DNA of 8,002 bases, taken from JBCBEX01 sp039027055. GTDB lineage: Bacteria; Bacteroidota; Rhodothermia; Rhodothermales; Rubricoccaceae. The stretch lies in assembly GCA_039027055.1 (NCBI GenBank), contig JBCCLD010000216.1, positions 1 to 8,002 on the forward strand. The letters are read 5' to 3'. Below are positions 5,488 to 8,002 of this stretch, one piece after another; the stretch's first letter is position 1, and each line of letters begins with the position of its first letter. The position numbers and the translations under genes are program-made. Under the pieces are notes generated by a model. The model was not told the origin of the DNA. It did not search any database and was given only the letters and a program-made list of their open reading frames with translations.

Positions 5488-5934
5488 ATGCGTACCCTCT
5501 TCCAACTCACCCTCCTTGCCGCGCTCGTTGCCGGGATTGGCGTCCAGAGTGCTTCCGCCCAGTCGTCTCGCTACGACCGCCAGGTGGATCGCCAACTCGA
5601 CCGCCTCGACCGAATGCTCAACGACGAAGGCTACGACGGTAGCTACGACCGCCGCTACGGCTGGCTTCGCGATGACGCCCGTGACTCGTTCACCGTCTAC
5701 CTCCGTGCCGGGCAGGAGTACTACTTCTTCGGCGTCTGTGACAACGACTGCTCGGATCTCGACCTGCGGCTCTTCTCGCCCACGGGAGGGCTCGTAGACT
5801 CCGATACGGCGACCGACGACACGCCGCACGTGAGCGTGCGCCCGCGCCGATCCGGGACCTACCGGGTGCAGTCACACATGTACGACTGCGATACCCAGCC
5901 CTGCCGCTACGGCGTTTCGCTGATCCGAGGCTAG
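5488..5934 (+). CDS. Small secreted protein with PPC-like beta-sandwich domain (paralogue 2)
   Basis: 148 residues. The frame is open upstream to an ATG at 5386, but that extension would run through the copy C element and is not protein-like; the ATG at 5488 starts a good Sec signal peptide (LFQLTLLAALVAGIGVQ, cleavage after SASAQ or nearby). The mature N-terminus is rich in Asp/Arg (YDRQVDRQLDRLDRML). The rest resembles a PPC-like domain: SFTVYLRAGQEYYFFGVC, LDLRLFSPTGG, VRPRRSGTYRVQ. It parallels the protein at 1912-2367 throughout but has four cysteines in two CxxxC/CxxxxC pairs (VCDNDCSD and DCDTQPC) that the first lacks, probably disulfides. Many Asp residues could bind calcium, as some PPC-like domains do; this is inference. 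No Shine-Dalgarno. Confidence 0.85.
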   Translation: MRTLFQLTLLAALVAGIGVQSASAQSSRYDRQVDRQLDRLDRMLNDEGYDGSYDRRYGWLRDDARDSFTVYLRAGQEYYFFGVCDNDCSDLDLRLFSPTGGLVDSDTATDDTPHVSVRPRRSGTYRVQSHMYDCDTQPCRYGVSLIRG

Positions 5935-5968
5935 CGCGGTGCTCCTATCCTCCATCCATCACGCCGAT

Positions 5969-5998
5969 GCGGGCCGTTCTCACCCGGGGGCGGTCCGC
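5969..5998 (+). terminator. Hairpin after the second PPC-like gene, possible terminator
   Basis: GCGGGCCG (5969-5976) pairs with CGGTCCGC (5991-5998), eight pairs including one G-U, around a 14-base loop. It starts 34 bases after the stop at 5934 and is followed by the moderately T-rich TCTGCGTCTTGT. It probably separates the secreted-protein gene from the TPR-CHAT gene. Confidence 0.45.
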
Positions 5999-6047
5999 TC
6001 TGCGTCTTGTAAGTAAAGCATATTTGCAAACGCCCGGTAAAGTAATA

Positions 6048-6076
6048 TTGACACATTCAGCTGTTTGCCCATACTT
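6048..6076 (+). promoter_or_regulatory. Sigma-70-like promoter before the TPR-CHAT gene
   Basis: TTGACA at 6048-6053 is a perfect -35 hexamer; CATACT at 6070-6075, 16 bases later, matches four of six -10 bases. Transcription would start near 6082, only about five bases before the GTG at 6087, making the mRNA nearly leaderless. The region is AT-rich, so a chance match is possible, and this promoter type may not be the main one in this group. Confidence 0.35.
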
Positions 6077-6086
6077 AAGAAAAGTC

Positions 6087-8002
6087 GTGACACGTCGCCT
6101 AGCCCTGCTCATTTTCGTGCTAGTAGGTGCACAAAAATGTGATTCCCAAGAATTGACGCCTGACAGTTCCCGCTTTGATGCGACATCAGAAATAATAAGG
6201 GCTACAAATATTGCCAACAGGGCTACAAAAATGATCAGCCAATTGCAATATTACAGGGCGCTAATGCTGTTAGATAAGGCATATTCAATTGTAAGCGCTG
6301 CGAAAGGCAAAAGTGATCCATTGTCAGGAGCTGCTCTGTATGTAAAAGCAGAAGTCACTCGTTCTATGGGAATGCATGCCGAGGCAGCTCTTTTGTACCA
6401 ACGTGCATTATCTGTTCTTGAGATGTATCCGGGCGCATATCACTCTATGTTGGCGAATACACTGGACGGGTACGCGCTAGTATTATGGACACAGGGCCTG
6501 TCAAATAAAGCCCGGTTGCACCACGAGCGTGGCCTCGCCATCCGCGAGCAGGCTCTCGGTCCTACCCACCCCGATGTGGCGATCAGCTTGGACAATCTAG
6601 CGACGACCCTAGTGGCGATGGGGCATTACAACGATGCCCGTTTATACCTCGAGCGTGGCCTCGCCATTCGGGAAGCCACTCTGGGGCCCGACCACCCCAT
6701 AGTAGCGAGAAGTATAAATGATTTGGCAGATTTCATTGCGTTAATGGACGACTACGATCAAGCCCTGCCATTGTATGAGCGCGCTCTAGCCATTCTGGAG
6801 ATAGCCCTAGGACCTAATCATCGTAGTGTGGCAAATTCGCTGAATAAAATCGCGTTGCTTCATCATGAGTCAGGAAGCTATGCTGCTGCGCGACCTCTGT
6901 ACGAACGAGCTCTTGCCATTCGGGAAGCAGCGCTCAGCCCCAGCCATGATGCGATTGCGGTTAGCGTGAATAATCTTGCAGCATTGCTGCACGCGAGTGG
7001 GAATTTATCTGAGGCGAAACAAATGTTTGAACGCGCACTGGCAATTTTAGATGCGGCACCAATACCTAACTATGGATCGATATCCGCTGTGTCAAATAAT
7101 ATGGGAATATTGCTAGTAGATATGGGATACTTAGATATTGCGATAGGGTATTACGAGCGGGCGATTTCCATCAGGAAGGAAGAATTAAAACTTGACCATC
7201 TTTATGCACAGTCTACCAACAATCTCGCTCGTCTGTACGACATAGCAGGCGACTATGAATCTGCGCACTCACTCTATTTGAGGGCAGTACGCATATACGA
7301 GGCACATTGGGCACAAGTGTTACCCTCGCTGAGTTTTGCGGAGCAACTAGCTTTCATTGGGAGAAACAACCATGTGATTACTAGTGCCCTGCTTTCATCA
7401 AGCCGTGCTCCAATTGATCTATTTATTTATTATCCATTTGTGGCACGCTGGAAGGGGCTTCTCCTTCACAGTTTACGCACCCAGACGGCTGTGAACGCAC
7501 TCGCCACCGATCCTGCCTATTCGCAAGACGTATCAGCGCTACAAGCCGCTCGCGCCAATCTCGTTGCCTTGCAAGATCGCATGAGCACGCTCTCCCTCGC
7601 GGACTGGCAAGCCCGCCGTGACGAGCTCACCGCAGAGAAGGAACGCCTTGAGCGTATCCTCGCTGCAGCACTTCCCGAAGGTGTCTTCACTGACCCTCTC
7701 CGCGCTGACGACTACCCAGGTCTTCCTGTCTATCTCAAACCGGGGGAAGCCTTCGCTGATGTATTCCGCTATGGCTACCGGGAACGTGGACGCTTTGTTG
7801 AGCACCGCTATGCAATCGTCCTAAGCTGGGACAGTACGATCGTTCTGCAAACAGCCAGCGGGGCAAATCCCGTCCTCATTGACCTAGGCAATGCCGACGA
7901 ACTTGAAGCGGCAGTCGCTGCCTGGCGCAGCGCGGTCACTTTCGAGCGCTCCGCCGCTACCGTGCAGAGCGCCCTCGCCGAGCGCCTCTGGGCACCACTT
8001 GC
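6087..8002 (+). CDS. Exported TPR-CHAT protein, N-terminal 638 residues (gene runs off the window)
   Basis: One open frame from GTG 6087 to the window end. Start chosen because the next residues form a signal peptide (VTRRLALLIFVLVGAQ); no good lipobox precedes Cys18. Residues 40-145 are helical, probably degenerate TPRs. From R148 there are kinesin-light-chain-type 42-residue TPRs with 'ERaLAIrE.aLGp.Hp.va.sl.NLA.l....G.y..A..ly' at R148, R190, R232, R274, R316 and R358, then a shorter one at R399. LPSLSFAEQLAFIGR (412-426) and RWKGLLLHSLRTQ (454-466) are typical of the linker between TPRs and CHAT, followed by a coiled-coil-like stretch (485-525). The CHAT domain begins near 545 (YLKPGEAFADVFRYGY, then YAIVLSW). 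The His/Cys pair is beyond the window, so activity cannot be judged. The TPRs would recognise a partner and the CHAT domain may cleave proteins, in the periplasm if the signal peptide is right. Base composition is mosaic. Confidence 0.9.
   Translation, partial: MTRRLALLIFVLVGAQKCDSQELTPDSSRFDATSEIIRATNIANRATKMISQLQYYRALMLLDKAYSIVSAAKGKSDPLSGAALYVKAEVTRSMGMHAEAALLYQRALSVLEMYPGAYHSMLANTLDGYALVLWTQGLSNKARLHHERGLAIREQALGPTHPDVAISLDNLATTLVAMGHYNDARLYLERGLAIREATLGPDHPIVARSINDLADFIALMDDYDQALPLYERALAILEIALGPNHRSVANSLNKIALLHHESGSYAAARPLYERALAIREAALSPSHDAIAVSVNNLAALLHASGNLSEAKQMFERALAILDAAPIPNYGSISAVSNNMGILLVDMGYLDIAIGYYERAISIRKEELKLDHLYAQSTNNLARLYDIAGDYESAHSLYLRAVRIYEAHWAQVLPSLSFAEQLAFIGRNNHVITSALLSSSRAPIDLFIYYPFVARWKGLLLHSLRTQTAVNALATDPAYSQDVSALQAARANLVALQDRMSTLSLADWQARRDELTAEKERLERILAAALPEGVFTDPLRADDYPGLPVYLKPGEAFADVFRYGYRERGRFVEHRYAIVLSWDSTIVLQTASGANPVLIDLGNADELEAAVAAWRSAVTFERSAATVQSALAERLWAPL

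Noticed and set aside
5255..5797. 180-codon plus-strand frame across the small peptide and the second PPC-like gene
   Set aside because: Its translation is Ser/Thr/Arg/Pro-rich with no domain, and it overlaps two better genes in other frames; it is a GC-rich shadow frame.
6651..7440. The 42-residue TPR repeats as a DNA-level repeat array or CRISPR-like structure
   Set aside because: The periodicity of 126 bases is explained by protein repeats in one open frame; units differ widely in DNA sequence and there are no spacers.
7539..7824. Small frames on both strands near the window end
   Set aside because: They fall inside the open TPR-CHAT frame, whose linker and CHAT-start motifs are clear.

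Overview
The window looks like an accessory region of a GC-rich bacterium, most likely of the Bacteroidota/Rhodothermota kind. This is inferred, not proven. Most of the sequence is GC-rich, almost no start codon has a Shine-Dalgarno sequence, and the content (CHAT proteins, an ECF-type sigma factor, many small secreted proteins) fits that group. I see no rRNA, tRNA, CRISPR array, transposase or insertion sequence.

Layout: the last 31 codons of a CHAT-domain protein end at 98 (+). A two-gene operon follows on the minus strand, read from 1634 down to 270: an ECF-like sigma factor, then a protein with one transmembrane segment that may be its partner. From 1912 everything is on the plus strand: a small secreted protein with a PPC-like beta domain (1912-2367), a 733-residue secreted protein of unknown function (2597-4798), a strong terminator-like hairpin (4819-4856), a doubtful 44-codon ORF (4917-5051), a 42-residue single-span membrane peptide (5202-5330), a second PPC-like secreted protein paralogous to the first (5488-5934), and a large exported kinesin-light-chain-type TPR protein (6087 to the window end) that has just entered its CHAT domain when the window stops.

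The most interesting signal is a three-copy upstream element. The 11-mer CGTGGCGAAAA, exactly 13 bases, and the 6-mer CGCCTA occur at 1825-1854, 5082-5111 and 5385-5414, all on the plus strand. Each copy is followed 8 to 11 bases later by a GC-rich stem-loop and then by the start of a small exported or membrane protein. The fixed boxes with a diverged spacer look like an ECF-type -35/-10 promoter, and the sigma factor divergent to copy A is the obvious candidate to read it. On this reading, the sigma factor, its membrane partner, two secreted PPC-like proteins, a membrane peptide and possibly the flanking CHAT proteins form one envelope-associated regulon. A conserved leader RNA is the main alternative.

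The terminal TPR-CHAT gene is a compositional mosaic. Its promoter region and most TPRs are AT-richer than the rest of the window, while two TPR units and the CHAT-proximal part are GC-rich, which suggests recombination between CHAT genes.
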